A stretch of 64,000 bases of DNA from CADEFX01 sp050260355 (GCA_050260355.1 JBLNBZ010000063.1:1-64000); one strand, 5' to 3'; positions 1 to 8,919 are shown, counted from the stretch's first letter. Notes: generated by a model not told the origin, from the sequence alone. Program-made: numbers and translations.

Positions 1-40
1 ATGAGCTAGTTCAGGGGGAAATGAGCTAGTTCAGGGGGAA
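1..40. repeat. Perfect 20-bp tandem duplication at the window edge
   Basis: Bases 1-20 and 21-40 are identical. The second copy carries the stop codon of the nitroreductase gene that ends here on the minus strand, so the duplication lies across the 3' end of that gene. Either a true tandem repeat or an assembly-edge artefact would look like this. Confidence 0.85.
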
Positions 41-865
41 GCCGAGAGCGCCGAGTGCGGCGCGCAAGCGGTCGCGCCCGTTGAGCGCCTTGGTCTTGGC
101 GATGCGCGAGATGACGCGCTCGGTCCAGGTCTGGTGCACCATCTCGTTGCGCCGTGAGAAGGCCGCGAGCTTGGCATCGTAGGCCGCACGCTGCGCCGCT
201 TCGTTCGGCACGCGGTAGCTATCGACATGCACGATGGCCTCCTGCGGCAGCCGCGGCTTCACCTCGCCCGCAGCCTTGGGGTCGGCATAGCCTACGCACA
301 GGCCGAACACGCCGGCGGCACCCTTCGGCAGCTCCAGGACCTCGGCGACGCGCTCCACATCGTTGCGCATGGCGCCGATGTAGACCGTCGAAAGCCCGAG
401 CGACTCCGCGGCAACGACCGCATTCTGTGCGGCGAGCGCGGCATCGATTGCGGCCACCAGGAAGGTCTCGGCGTAGGGCAGCCCCTCGAACCTTATGCCC
501 TCAGCCGCGGACATGCGATCGAGCCGCGACAGATCCGCCAGGAATACGAGAAACAGCGGACACTGCTCGATGTGCTTCTGGTTGTTGGCGATCTGAGCGA
601 GAACCTTCTTCTTCTCCGGGTCCATCACGGCGATGACGGACCAGGTCTGCAAGTTCGAGCTGGTCGCGGCCGATTGCGCGGCAGCGATCAGCGTTTCAAG
701 CGTCCCGTCGGGCAGCGGATCGCAGCGATAGCCGCGAACCGAGCGATGCTGGAGCAGAAGCCCCAGTGTGTCGTTCCAGGGCCCGGCGAGCGGGATCGCG
801 TCGGCGCCGTAGCGGGCCGAAAGGGCGGCGGCCTTGGTCGAGCCCGGTTCGACACTCACATTCAT
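26..865 (-). CDS. Nitroreductase-family NAD(P)H-dependent oxidoreductase (NfsA-like)
   Basis: A 279-residue flavin-dependent oxidoreductase of the nitroreductase fold, expected to use NAD(P)H and FMN in the cytoplasm to reduce nitro compounds, quinones or similar acceptors; the natural substrate is unknown. Near residues 35-70 it has the family's opening pattern, HRSVRGY followed by a helix and SSNLQTWSV, which contacts FMN. The middle (AAQNAVVAAESLGLSTVYIG) and the long basic C-terminal tail match the NfsA/NADPH-dependent oxidoreductase branch. I chose the ATG at 863-865 because the family pattern begins shortly after it; the frame stays open upstream without homologous-looking sequence. The gene is divergent from the ABC transporter at 1119 and ends in a tandem repeat. 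Confidence 0.85.
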   Translation of the reverse strand: MNVSVEPGSTKAAALSARYGADAIPLAGPWNDTLGLLLQHRSVRGYRCDPLPDGTLETLIAAAQSAATSSNLQTWSVIAVMDPEKKKVLAQIANNQKHIEQCPLFLVFLADLSRLDRMSAAEGIRFEGLPYAETFLVAAIDAALAAQNAVVAAESLGLSTVYIGAMRNDVERVAEVLELPKGAAGVFGLCVGYADPKAAGEVKPRLPQEAIVHVDSYRVPNEAAQRAAYDAKLAAFSRRNEMVHQTWTERVISRIAKTKALNGRDRLRAALGALGFPLN

Positions 866-903
866 CGGTGCGGTTCCTGTCCTGCCAAGGGGAGGTATCA
901 CGG

Positions 904-932
904 CTGCGGGCCCACAAATCGCGGGCCCGCAG
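904..932. repeat. Perfect 10-bp inverted repeat between divergent genes
   Basis: CTGCGGGCCC at 904-913 and GGGCCCGCAG at 923-932 are perfect reverse complements around a 9-nt spacer. They lie in the 253-nt gap between the nitroreductase start and the ABC ATPase start. This could be an operator or an mRNA hairpin in the nitroreductase leader; nothing in the sequence decides between them. Confidence 0.5.
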
Positions 933-1118
933 ACAGATGCTAGCGGCGTTGTCGCCGATCTCCAAGGCGGGGGACAACCAGGCGAAGGGCTGCGATGCGT
1001 CAAAGGGATAGGCGGCCCGTCGGGCTTGCCGGACCGGCGCGCCTCTGGCATATGCCGCGCAATCATTGAAGAACCCGCGGGCCATCGCGGCCCGGGGTTA
1101 TGCTGCGAGAGACGCCCG

Positions 1119-1952
1119 ATGCAAAAAGGCGCCGACCACCAGGAGGTCGAATCGCGCGAAGCTGTGGTCGAGTTCTCAGGGGTGACGGTCAGTTTTCCCG
1201 ATCCGGGCAAGGGTGTGTTCAGGGCCGTGGGCGCCACTGACCTGTCGATCGCCGAGCACGAGTTCGTCGCGATCGTCGGCCCGACCGGATGCGGCAAGTC
1301 CACGTTGCTCAACGTGGCAGCGGGACTGCTGATCCCGTCCTCAGGCTCGATCCACATCTTCGGCGAGCCGCTGAACCGCATCAACACTGCTGCCGGATAT
1401 CTCTTCCAGCAGGACGCGCTGATGCCGTGGAAGACGGCGCGCGACAATGTCGCCATCGCGCTCGAGATCCGCGGGACGCCGCGCGCCGAGGCGCTCGAGA
1501 GCGCGCAGGAGTGGTTGAGGCGCGTGGGCCTCGGAAACTTCGGCGACCGCTACCCCCACCAGCTTTCGGGCGGGCAGAGAAAGCGCGTCGGTCTTGCCCA
1601 GGTGCTGATCCGAGACCCGCGCATCCTGCTCATGGACGAGCCGTTCGGACCGCTCGATGCGCAGACCCGCCAGATCATGGGCAATCTGCTGCTGACGCTG
1701 TGGGCCGCCGACCGCAAGGCCGTAATGTTCGTGACGCACGATCTGGAGGAGGCCATCGCGCTCGCCGATCGCGTCGTCATCATGTCGGCAGGACCGGAGG
1801 CGCGCGTCATCGGCGATCACGCCATCGACCTGGCGAGGCCGCGGGATGCCTCCGAGGTTCGGTTGCAGCCCCGCTTCCACGAGCTGCACAACATGATCTG
1901 GAACCAGCTCCGGGACGAAGTGATGAAGGGCTACGAGGCGACAGCGTCATGA
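1119..1952 (+). CDS. ABC transporter ATP-binding protein (SsuB/TauB/NrtD class)
   Basis: A 277-residue cytoplasmic ATPase that powers an importer of the nitrate/sulfonate/taurine/thiamine-precursor family. All nucleotide-binding motifs are visible: Walker A GPTGCGKST, a Q-loop in LFQQDALMPWKT, the signature LSGGQRKRVGLAQ, Walker B ILLMDEPFGPLD and the switch histidine in FVTHDLEEA. The start was set at the ATG at 1119; the frame is open far upstream but only with low-complexity shadow sequence. Its last codons overlap the next gene by ATGA, implying translational coupling to the permease. Together with the two genes downstream it forms a complete importer. The substrate cannot be read from the ATPase. 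Confidence 0.88.
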   Translation: MQKGADHQEVESREAVVEFSGVTVSFPDPGKGVFRAVGATDLSIAEHEFVAIVGPTGCGKSTLLNVAAGLLIPSSGSIHIFGEPLNRINTAAGYLFQQDALMPWKTARDNVAIALEIRGTPRAEALESAQEWLRRVGLGNFGDRYPHQLSGGQRKRVGLAQVLIRDPRILLMDEPFGPLDAQTRQIMGNLLLTLWAADRKAVMFVTHDLEEAIALADRVVIMSAGPEARVIGDHAIDLARPRDASEVRLQPRFHELHNMIWNQLRDEVMKGYEATAS

Positions 1953-2746
1953 TCAAGCGGCGCGGTCTGCTGTTGGGACTTCAGGTGCTGGTGGCGGTGG
2001 CCGTGCTGCTCGCCTGGCACGTCGGAAGCACGGTGCCGATTCATGGCACGTACCTCCTGCCGAAGTTCTTCTTCTCCACGCCGCTCGATGTGGGCGAGCG
2101 TGTCTACAGGATGTTTGCGTCGGGTGAGATCTGGAAGCATCTGTGGATCACCCTGACCGAAGGCATCCTGGCGTTCCTGATCGGGTCGCTGGCAGGGGTG
2201 TTCGTCGGGTTCTGGTTCGCGCGCCAGCCATTGGTCGCGGCTGTCTTCGATCCCTACATCAAGGTGCTCAACTCCCTGCCACGCGTCGTGCTGGCGCCCA
2301 TCTTCATGCTGTGGCTGGGGCTCGGCATCTGGTCCAAGGTGCTGCTGGGCGTGACGCTCGTCTTCTTCATCGTGTTCTTCAACGTTTACCAAGGTGTCAA
2401 AGAGGTCTCCCCGACCGTGCTCGCCAACGCGCGGATGCTCGGCATGAGCGAGAGACAGCTTTTCCGACACGTCTACTGGCCGTCGGCCCTGTCCTGGATG
2501 TTCTCCTCGCTGCATACGTCGGTCGGATTCGCTATCGTGGGCGCCGTGGTCGGCGAGTATCTCGGCTCGTCGGCCGGCCTCGGCTACCTCATCCTGCAGG
2601 CCGAAGGAGTGTTCGACATCACCGGCGTGTTTGCGGGTATGGTGATCCTGGCGGCGTTCGTGCTGGTCGTCGACTGGGTGGTGACACGGATCGAGAACCG
2701 GCTGCTGGTGTGGCGGCCGCAGACGGCAACGACGCAACGGACTTGA
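1949..2746 (+). CDS. ABC transporter permease (SsuC-like)
   Basis: A 265-residue inner-membrane permease with about six hydrophobic segments, the first at residues 7-25. The family's coupling-loop pattern for contact with the ATPase is recognisable in EVSPTVLANARMLGMSERQL followed by FRHVYWPSALSWMFSSL. Length is normal for SsuC/TauC-type BPD_transp_1 proteins (about 250-280 residues). It starts four bases inside the upstream ATPase gene (ATGA overlap), and the receptor gene follows after 21 bases, so the three genes are almost certainly one operon. The C-terminus, rich in R, Q and T, is cytoplasmic. Confidence 0.87.
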   Translation: MIKRRGLLLGLQVLVAVAVLLAWHVGSTVPIHGTYLLPKFFFSTPLDVGERVYRMFASGEIWKHLWITLTEGILAFLIGSLAGVFVGFWFARQPLVAAVFDPYIKVLNSLPRVVLAPIFMLWLGLGIWSKVLLGVTLVFFIVFFNVYQGVKEVSPTVLANARMLGMSERQLFRHVYWPSALSWMFSSLHTSVGFAIVGAVVGEYLGSSAGLGYLILQAEGVFDITGVFAGMVILAAFVLVVDWVVTRIENRLLVWRPQTATTQRT

Positions 2747-2767
2747 GACTGAGCTCGGGAGCGAAAC

Positions 2768-3790
2768 ATGAAGGCAAGAACAATTCTCGCGCTGGCGCTG
2801 ACGGCGATCCTTGCCGGGACCGCAACAGCGAATGCACAGGCCCCGGAGAAGAAGGACGTGAAGCTCGGCGTCGGCGGGCAGGCCGGCCTCTACTATATCG
2901 CGCTCACGCTTGCCGACGCGCTCGGCAACTTCAAGGCTGAAGGGCTCAACGTCGAGATCAACGACTTCGCGGGGGGCGCCAAGTCGCTGCAGGCTCTGGT
3001 CGGCGGCTCGGTCGATGTGGTGACCGGCGCCTACGAGCACACCATCCGCATGCAGGCGAAGGGCCAGGACATCCTGTCCGTGATCGAGCTCGGCCGCTTC
3101 CCGGGCATCTCGCTGGTGGTGCGCAAGGAGAAGATGGCGACTTACAAGTCGCCCGCCGATCTCAAGGGCTGGACGATCGGCGTCTCGGCTCCGGGCTCCT
3201 CGACCAACATGATCGTGTGGAGCCTGATGACGAAGGCGGGCCTCAAGACGACGGATGCCTCCTTCGTGGGCGTCGGCACGGGCGCGACGGCCTACGCGGC
3301 CATGCAGAAGGGCGAGATCGACGCGCTGTCCTCGGTCGAGCCGACTGCCTCCAAGCTCCAGCAGGATGGCATCGGCTCCATCGTTGCGGAGACGAGCACG
3401 CCGGAGGGGAGCGCAAAGGTTCTGGGAGGGCCGATGTCGGCCGCCGTGCTCTATACGCGGCGCGACTTCATCGAGAAGTATCCTGGAACGACGCAGGCGC
3501 TCGTCAATGCGTTCTACAAGACGCTGCAATGGATGCAGAAGGCGACGCCGGAGCAGATCGCGGACAAGGTGCCGGTGAAGTTCCTGGTTGATGATCGGGC
3601 GCTCGTCCTCGCCTCGCTCAAGGCCTCCGCCGCGATCCCGTCACGGGACGGTATTATCTCACCCGAGACTCAGCAGCGCTCCTTGGACTTCCTGAAGGGC
3701 TTCGACAAGGAGTTGGCAAACGCCAAGCTCGACCTTTCCAAGACATGGGACGGCCGGTTCGTGAAGAAAGCCGCAGAGACGATCAAATGA
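2768..3790 (+). CDS. ABC transporter substrate-binding protein, NMT1/SsuA-like
   Basis: A 340-residue periplasmic receptor. Residues 1-24 form a Sec signal peptide with an ANA-Q cleavage region. The mature protein begins with VKLGVGGQAGLYYIALTLAD and has the two-lobed pattern of the NMT1/SsuA family, including LKGWTIGVSAPGSSTNMIVW and a late hinge containing TRRDFIEKYPGTTQALVNAF. Ligands in this family include alkanesulfonates, taurine, nitrate, aromatic acids and thiamine precursors; the binding-site residues do not let me choose. It closes the ABC operon and is followed by a strong hairpin. Confidence 0.87.
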   Translation: MKARTILALALTAILAGTATANAQAPEKKDVKLGVGGQAGLYYIALTLADALGNFKAEGLNVEINDFAGGAKSLQALVGGSVDVVTGAYEHTIRMQAKGQDILSVIELGRFPGISLVVRKEKMATYKSPADLKGWTIGVSAPGSSTNMIVWSLMTKAGLKTTDASFVGVGTGATAYAAMQKGEIDALSSVEPTASKLQQDGIGSIVAETSTPEGSAKVLGGPMSAAVLYTRRDFIEKYPGTTQALVNAFYKTLQWMQKATPEQIADKVPVKFLVDDRALVLASLKASAAIPSRDGIISPETQQRSLDFLKGFDKELANAKLDLSKTWDGRFVKKAAETIK

Positions 3791-3800
3791 GGGACAGCGG

Positions 3801-3828
3801 GGCAGCGCGCCAGCTCTGGCGCGCTGCC
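3801..3828 (+). terminator. Hairpin after the ABC operon
   Basis: A perfect 12-bp G+C-rich stem (3801-3812 with 3817-3828) and a 4-nt loop begins 10 bases after the receptor stop codon. There is no following T tract, so it is either a weak intrinsic terminator or an mRNA-stabilising structure that favours the receptor message. Confidence 0.5.
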
Positions 3829-3841
3829 GTGCCCGACCTCG

Positions 3842-4258
3842 ATGAAAGGGAGCACGAAGTCCATGATGCTGCTTGGCCGCCTCCTGATCGGGGTGCTGTT
3901 CGTGGTTTCCGGCGCACGCAAGATTCTGAGCTGGCCGGGAGCGATCGGTTACATGCAGGGCGCGGGGTTTCCCACCATGGAGATCGCCGGATATCCCCTG
4001 GTCCAGATCCTGCTCGTCGCCACCATTGCGCTCGAGATCCTCGGCGGCCTCATGGTTGCGTTCGGGATTGGCGAGAAGCCTGCGGCCGTCATTCTGGCGC
4101 TCTTCACGCTCGCCGCGGCCGCGATGTTCCATAATTTCTGGACGATTACCGACGCTGCGCAGTACAGCAACCAGCTCAACCACTTCCTGAAGAACGTGGC
4201 GATTGCTGGCGGGCTGCTCGTGGTTGCCGCGCGCTCGCACGCTGACGATCATGCTTGA
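3842..4258 (+). CDS. DoxX-family membrane protein
   Basis: A 138-residue integral membrane protein with four hydrophobic segments. The opening GRLLIGVLFVVSGARKI, the central segment with ALEILGG and the HNFWTI motif before the last helix are typical of DoxX/DoxD-like proteins. The family is loosely tied to thiol-quinone or membrane redox chemistry, but most members have no assigned function. Translation may start at 3842 or, leaving out seven residues, at the ATG at 3863. It sits between a terminator-like hairpin and the dehydrogenase gene 36 bases downstream, so it may be cotranscribed with the latter. Confidence 0.8.
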   Translation: MKGSTKSMMLLGRLLIGVLFVVSGARKILSWPGAIGYMQGAGFPTMEIAGYPLVQILLVATIALEILGGLMVAFGIGEKPAAVILALFTLAAAAMFHNFWTITDAAQYSNQLNHFLKNVAIAGGLLVVAARSHADDHA

Positions 4259-4294
4259 ATCGGGCGCTGGCCCTAGCTGTAGAGAGAACGTCTG

Positions 4295-5392
4295 ATGGCG
4301 CAGTCCAAGAGTGCGGGCGGAAAATCGAACAAGATGCGCATCGCCGTCATCCCCGGCGACGGCATCGGCAACGAGGTCGTGCCGGAGGGGATCAAGGTTC
4401 TCGAGGCCGTGGGCCGCCGCTTCGACCTCGCGTTCGAGTGGGAGCACTTCGACTGGAGCTGCGAGCGCTTCAAGACGACCGGCAAGATGATGCCGGACGA
4501 TGGTCTGGATCGCATCCGCAAGCACGATGCGATCTATCTCGGAGCGGTCGGGTTTCCGGGCGTGCCCGATCACGTGTCGCTCTGGGGATTGCTGATCCCG
4601 ATCCGCAGGAACTTCCAGCAGTACATCAATTTGCGGCCCGTGCGGCTGTTCGAGGGGCTCAAGTGCCCGCTGGCCGATCGCAAGCCCGGCGACATCGACT
4701 ACTGGATCGTGCGCGAGAACAACGAGGGCGAGTATTCCTCGATCGGCGGCCGCATGTACGAGGGCACCGAGTTCGAGGCGGCGATCCAGCAGGCCGTGTT
4801 CACCAAGCGCGGCTGCGACCGCGTCATGCGCTACGCCTTCAACCTGGCGATGACGCGCCAGCGCAAGGAGGTGGCGTCCGCGACGAAGTCCAACGGCATC
4901 TCCATATCGATGCCGTATTGGGACGAGCGCTTCGCCGCCATCGCCAAGGAATATCCGCAGGTCAAGACCAGCCAGTTCCACATCGACATCCTGACCGCGC
5001 ACCTCGTCAGAAATCCGCAGTGGTTCGACGTGATCGTCGGCTCGAACCTGTTCGGCGACATCCTGTCGGATCTGGGGCCGGCGACGACCGGCACGATCGC
5101 CATCGCGCCGGGGGGCAATATCAACCCGGAGGGCGAGTATCCGTCCATGTTCGAGCCCGTGCACGGGAGCGCGCCCGACATCGCCGGCCAAGGCATCGCC
5201 AACCCGATCGGCCAGATCTGGTCGGGCGCCATGATGCTCGACCACCTGGGGCATGCCGAGGCGGCACGATCCATCGTCACCGCGATCGAGAAGCTGCTGG
5301 CGCAGACGGACGTGCGCACCCGCGACATGGGCGGCAAGGCCATGTGCAAGGAGTTGGGCGACGCGATCGTCGAGCTTGTGAAGGCGGGATGA
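4295..5392 (+). CDS. Tartrate/D-malate dehydrogenase family (isopropylmalate dehydrogenase fold)
   Basis: A 365-residue cytoplasmic NAD+- and Mn2+/Mg2+-dependent beta-decarboxylating dehydrogenase. Visible motifs are PGDGIGNEVVPEG near residue 20, the substrate segment RENNEGEYSSIGGRM in the middle, the metal-binding IVGSNLFGDILSDLG and the nucleotide-binding MFEPVHGSAPDIAG. The segment DHVSLWGLLIPIRRNFQQYI is characteristic of tartrate dehydrogenase/D-malate dehydrogenase (TtuC/DmlA) rather than LeuB. The exact C4 substrate (tartrate, D-malate, or a related hydroxyacid) is inference. It may form a transcription unit with doxX upstream; thiL follows after 74 bases. Confidence 0.85.
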   Translation: MAQSKSAGGKSNKMRIAVIPGDGIGNEVVPEGIKVLEAVGRRFDLAFEWEHFDWSCERFKTTGKMMPDDGLDRIRKHDAIYLGAVGFPGVPDHVSLWGLLIPIRRNFQQYINLRPVRLFEGLKCPLADRKPGDIDYWIVRENNEGEYSSIGGRMYEGTEFEAAIQQAVFTKRGCDRVMRYAFNLAMTRQRKEVASATKSNGISISMPYWDERFAAIAKEYPQVKTSQFHIDILTAHLVRNPQWFDVIVGSNLFGDILSDLGPATTGTIAIAPGGNINPEGEYPSMFEPVHGSAPDIAGQGIANPIGQIWSGAMMLDHLGHAEAARSIVTAIEKLLAQTDVRTRDMGGKAMCKELGDAIVELVKAG

Positions 5393-5466
5393 TCGCGTAG
5401 CGCCCCCGAAACGATCGACCTGCCGGACAGGGGCGGGCCGGCGAGCCTGCGAGTCGAGCGCGCGCC

Positions 5467-6471
5467 ATGAGCGATGAGCCCGTCAGAGGCGAGGAGAGCC
5501 TCATCCAGGAGTTCCTGGCACCGCTTGCTGCAGGCTTTCCTGGTGCATTCGGGCTGCAGGACGATTGCGCCGTCATCGCGCCCGAGCCCGGCCACGAGCT
5601 GGTGGTCAAGACCGACCCGATCGTTGCCGGCGTGCATTTCCCGCTCGATACGGCGCCCGAGGACATCGCCTGGCGCGCGCTGGCGGTCAACGTCTCCGAT
5701 CTTGCGGCGAAAGGTGCGACGCCCGTCGCCTATCTCATGGCGCTGGCGCTTCCAGAAGCGCCGAAACGCGCCTGGATGCAGCGCTTCGCCAATGGGCTCG
5801 AGCAGGCGCAAAGCGCCTTCGGTTGTCACCTGATCGGCGGCGACACGGATCGCACGCCGGGTCCGCTGACCGTCTCGATCACCGCATTCGGCAGCGCGCC
5901 TCGCGGCAAGATGGTTCGGCGAGGGGCGGCGCGGCCGGGCGACCAGCTCTTCGTCACCGGGACGCTGGGCGACGCAGCGCTGGGCCTCGCCCTCCTGACG
6001 GAGCCCGAGTTGAAGCAGACGCTCGGCCTGTCGGATGGTGATGCGGCTCGGTCCATTGCGCGCTTCCTGCGACCGGCGCCTCGGCTCGGGCTAGCTCCCT
6101 TGCTGCGCGCGCACGCGTCCGCGGCGATGGACCTGTCGGACGGGCTGGCCAAGGACTGCGGCCGCATGTGCAGGGCGAGCGGCGCTGGCGCGCGGATCGA
6201 GATCGACGCGCTGCCGCTGTCCGATCCGATGCGCAAGGCCGTGCACAAGGATCCCGGGTGGCTCGAGCGCGCAGCAACGCATGGCGACGATTACGAGGTC
6301 CTGCTGGCCGTGCCGCCGGCTCGAGCGCAGGCGTTTGCCGCCGCGGCAGGCTCCCTCGCCTTCGGCGTGACGCGGATCGGCGAGATCACCGCCGGCCCCG
6401 GGGTTACGATCGAGCGGGCAGACGGGACGGCCATGCACCTCGGCAAGCCCGGGTGGGATCATTTTGCCTGA
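5467..6471 (+). CDS. thiL: Thiamine-monophosphate kinase
   Basis: A 334-residue enzyme that phosphorylates thiamine monophosphate to thiamine diphosphate with ATP, the last step of thiamine cofactor synthesis, in the cytoplasm. The AIRS/PurM-type motifs are present: QDDCAVIAPEPG near the start, KTDPIVAGVHFP, the AVNVSDLAAKGATP signature, HLIGGDTDRTPGP and MDLSDGLAKD. Length is normal. No TPP riboswitch is visible in the short upstream gap. An NMT1-like ABC importer lies 1.7 kb upstream; whether it feeds thiamine synthesis is an open inference. Confidence 0.95.
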   Translation: MSDEPVRGEESLIQEFLAPLAAGFPGAFGLQDDCAVIAPEPGHELVVKTDPIVAGVHFPLDTAPEDIAWRALAVNVSDLAAKGATPVAYLMALALPEAPKRAWMQRFANGLEQAQSAFGCHLIGGDTDRTPGPLTVSITAFGSAPRGKMVRRGAARPGDQLFVTGTLGDAALGLALLTEPELKQTLGLSDGDAARSIARFLRPAPRLGLAPLLRAHASAAMDLSDGLAKDCGRMCRASGAGARIEIDALPLSDPMRKAVHKDPGWLERAATHGDDYEVLLAVPPARAQAFAAAAGSLAFGVTRIGEITAGPGVTIERADGTAMHLGKPGWDHFA

Positions 6472-6783
6472 GGGCGCAGGAGACCGCAGGCCGGTTGCGA
6501 GGCCGCTGCGTCTCAGAGCTGCCCGGCAGCGACCCGTTCCTCGAAGGGATGATATGTCACCGCGCCCGCTCAGGCGGGGAACGTCAGCCGCAGGCGGACA
6601 TATCCGCGCAATGAGCGCCCAACCGGCAGAAACCGGTGCAACACTGTGTTGCTTTGCGGACGCGGTTTTGGCATGGTCCCGCGCGAATCACAGTCAACCG
6701 CACGGCGCGCCGGCATCGGCCGCCTGCTCTTTCAGCGCATTTGACTGCCACCCTGGCAGCGCAAATTGGGGGACCTCGATTTC
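6472..6783. promoter_or_regulatory. Noncoding upstream region of hppA with palindrome
   Basis: This gap of 312 bases has no convincing gene. It contains a 15-bp perfect palindrome at 6638-6652 (GCAACAC T GTGTTGC), preceded by two AACCGG copies at 6621 and 6631, and a small hairpin at 6745-6759 close to the hppA start. The palindrome is operator-like; the promoter itself was not identified with confidence. Confidence 0.4.
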
Positions 6784-8919
6784 ATGGATACAGTGATGTG
6801 GGCGATCATCCTGGGCGGATTGCTGTCGATCGTCTACGGCGCCTGGACCATCCGATCGGTGATGGCCGCCGACGCCGGAACTGCGCGCATGCAGGAGATC
6901 GCTGCCGCCGTTCAAGAGGGGGCAACCGCGTACCTGACGCGCCAGTACTCGACGATCGCGATCGCCGGAGCGGTGCTGTTCGTTGTGATCGGGTTCCTGC
7001 TGGGCTGGCTCGTTGCGCTCGGCTTCCTGATCGGTGCGGTGCTGTCGGGGCTTGCGGGCTTCATCGGCATGCACGTGTCCGTACGCGCCAACGTGCGCAC
7101 CGCGCAGGCGTCGACCCAGTCGCTGGCCGAGGGACTGTCAATGGCGTTCCGCGCCGGCGCAGTGACGGGCCTGCTGGTGGCGGGCCTGGCGCTGCTCGGC
7201 GTGTCCGTCTACTTCGCCTTCCTCACGCGCGGCCTCGGCTTCGGGCCGACCACGCGGACCGTGGTCGATGCGCTGGTCGCCTTGGGCTTCGGTGCCTCGC
7301 TGATCTCGATCTTCGCCCGTCTCGGCGGCGGCATCTTCACGAAGGGTGCCGACGTTGGCGGTGACCTCGTCGGCAAGGTCGAGGCCGGCATTCCCGAGGA
7401 CGACCCGAGAAACCCCGCCACGATCGCCGATAACGTCGGCGACAACGTTGGCGACTGCGCCGGAATGGCGGCCGACCTGTTCGAGACGTATGCGGTGACC
7501 GTGGTGGCCACCATGGTGCTGGGGGCGATCTACTTTGCCGGCCAGCCCGTGGTCGGCAACATCATGCTCTATCCGCTGGCCATCTGCGCGGCCTGCGTCG
7601 TCACCTCGATCATTGGAACGTTCGCGGTGCGGCTCGGCGCCAACCAGTCGATCATGGGCGCCCTCTACAAGGGCTTCATCGCCACCGGCGTGCTCTCTCT
7701 CATCGCGCTTTGGCCCATCACCGACGGGTTGCTGGGGATGAGCACGAAGTTCACGGCCCGCGACCTGTCGTTCACCGGGCTCGATCTCTTCTGGTGCGGC
7801 GTCGTCGGGTTGGCGGTGACGGCCGCCATCATTGTCGTGACCGAGTATTACACCGGCATCGGCTATCGCCCGGTCCGCTCGATCAGCCAGGCCTCGGTGA
7901 CCGGACACGGGACCAACGTCATCCAGGGCCTCGCCGTGTCGCTCGAGGCGACCGCGCTGCCGGCGCTGATCATCATCGCGGGCATCATCATCGCCTTCAA
8001 GTTCGCGGGCCTGTTCGGTATTGCGATTGCCGTCACGAGCATGCTGGCGCTGGCCGGCGTGGTGGTGGCGCTCGACGCGTTCGGGCCGGTTACGGACAAC
8101 GCGGGGGGCATCGCCGAGATGGCGGGACTGCCCAAGGAAATCCGCAAGACCACGGATGCGCTCGATGCCGTCGGCAATACAACCAAGGCGGTGACGAAAG
8201 GCTATGCCATCGGCTCGGCCGGTCTCGGCGCCCTCGTGCTGTTTGCGGCCTACAACGAGGATCTGAAGTACTTCATCAGCCAGGCGCAGCCCGGCACGCT
8301 GTTCCACAACCTGCACGTCGACTTCTCGCTGTCCAACCCGTACGTCGTGGTGGGTCTGCTGTTCGGCGGCCTGCTGCCGTATGTGTTCGGCGGCATTGCC
8401 ATGACGGCCGTCGGCCGCGCAGCCGGCTCCATCGTCGAGGAGGTGCGCCGGCAGTTCCGCGAGAAGCCCGGCATCATGAAGGGCACAGAGAAGCCCGACT
8501 ACGCGCGCGCGGTCGATCTGCTGACGCGCGCCGCGATCAAGGAGATGGTCGTGCCCTCGCTGCTGCCCGTCCTGTCGCCGGTCGTGTGCTTCTACGTGGT
8601 GAAGTGGATCGCGGGTACCGGCAATGCGTTTGCCGCGCTCGGCGCCATGCTGCTCGGCGTCATCGTCACCGGGCTGTTCGTCGCCATCTCCATGACGGCG
8701 GGCGGCGGAGCCTGGGACAACGCCAAGAAAGCCATCGAGGACGGCTACACGGACAAGGACGGCAAGAAGCACGTGAAGGGCTCGGACGCGCACAAGGCGG
8801 CTGTGACCGGCGATACCGTGGGCGATCCCTACAAGGACACCGCGGGACCTGCCGTCAATCCGATGATCAAGATCACGAACATCGTTGCTCTGCTTCTGCT
8901 TGCCGTGCTGGCACACTGA
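6784..8919 (+). CDS. hppA: K+-independent proton-pumping membrane pyrophosphatase
   Basis: A 711-residue inner-membrane pump with about 16 helices that couples hydrolysis of PPi to H+ export into the periplasm. The PPi- and Mg-binding motifs are exact: DVGGDLVGKVE at residue 190 and DNVGDNVGD at residue 216, with a third set near the C-terminus (GDTVGDPYKDTAGPAVNP). Residue 468 is lysine in GNTTKA; this position is Ala in K+-dependent pumps and Lys in K+-independent ones, so a K+-independent H+ pump is expected. I chose the ATG at 6784 because a GGGGGA ribosome site lies ten bases before it; an in-frame TTG at 6766 overlaps that site. A strong terminator follows. Confidence 0.96.
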   Translation: MDTVMWAIILGGLLSIVYGAWTIRSVMAADAGTARMQEIAAAVQEGATAYLTRQYSTIAIAGAVLFVVIGFLLGWLVALGFLIGAVLSGLAGFIGMHVSVRANVRTAQASTQSLAEGLSMAFRAGAVTGLLVAGLALLGVSVYFAFLTRGLGFGPTTRTVVDALVALGFGASLISIFARLGGGIFTKGADVGGDLVGKVEAGIPEDDPRNPATIADNVGDNVGDCAGMAADLFETYAVTVVATMVLGAIYFAGQPVVGNIMLYPLAICAACVVTSIIGTFAVRLGANQSIMGALYKGFIATGVLSLIALWPITDGLLGMSTKFTARDLSFTGLDLFWCGVVGLAVTAAIIVVTEYYTGIGYRPVRSISQASVTGHGTNVIQGLAVSLEATALPALIIIAGIIIAFKFAGLFGIAIAVTSMLALAGVVVALDAFGPVTDNAGGIAEMAGLPKEIRKTTDALDAVGNTTKAVTKGYAIGSAGLGALVLFAAYNEDLKYFISQAQPGTLFHNLHVDFSLSNPYVVVGLLFGGLLPYVFGGIAMTAVGRAAGSIVEEVRRQFREKPGIMKGTEKPDYARAVDLLTRAAIKEMVVPSLLPVLSPVVCFYVVKWIAGTGNAFAALGAMLLGVIVTGLFVAISMTAGGGAWDNAKKAIEDGYTDKDGKKHVKGSDAHKAAVTGDTVGDPYKDTAGPAVNPMIKITNIVALLLLAVLAH

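Noticed and set aside
834..1118. N-terminal extension of the ABC ATPase
   Set aside because: It has no ATPase-like sequence and overlaps the nitroreductase coding region.
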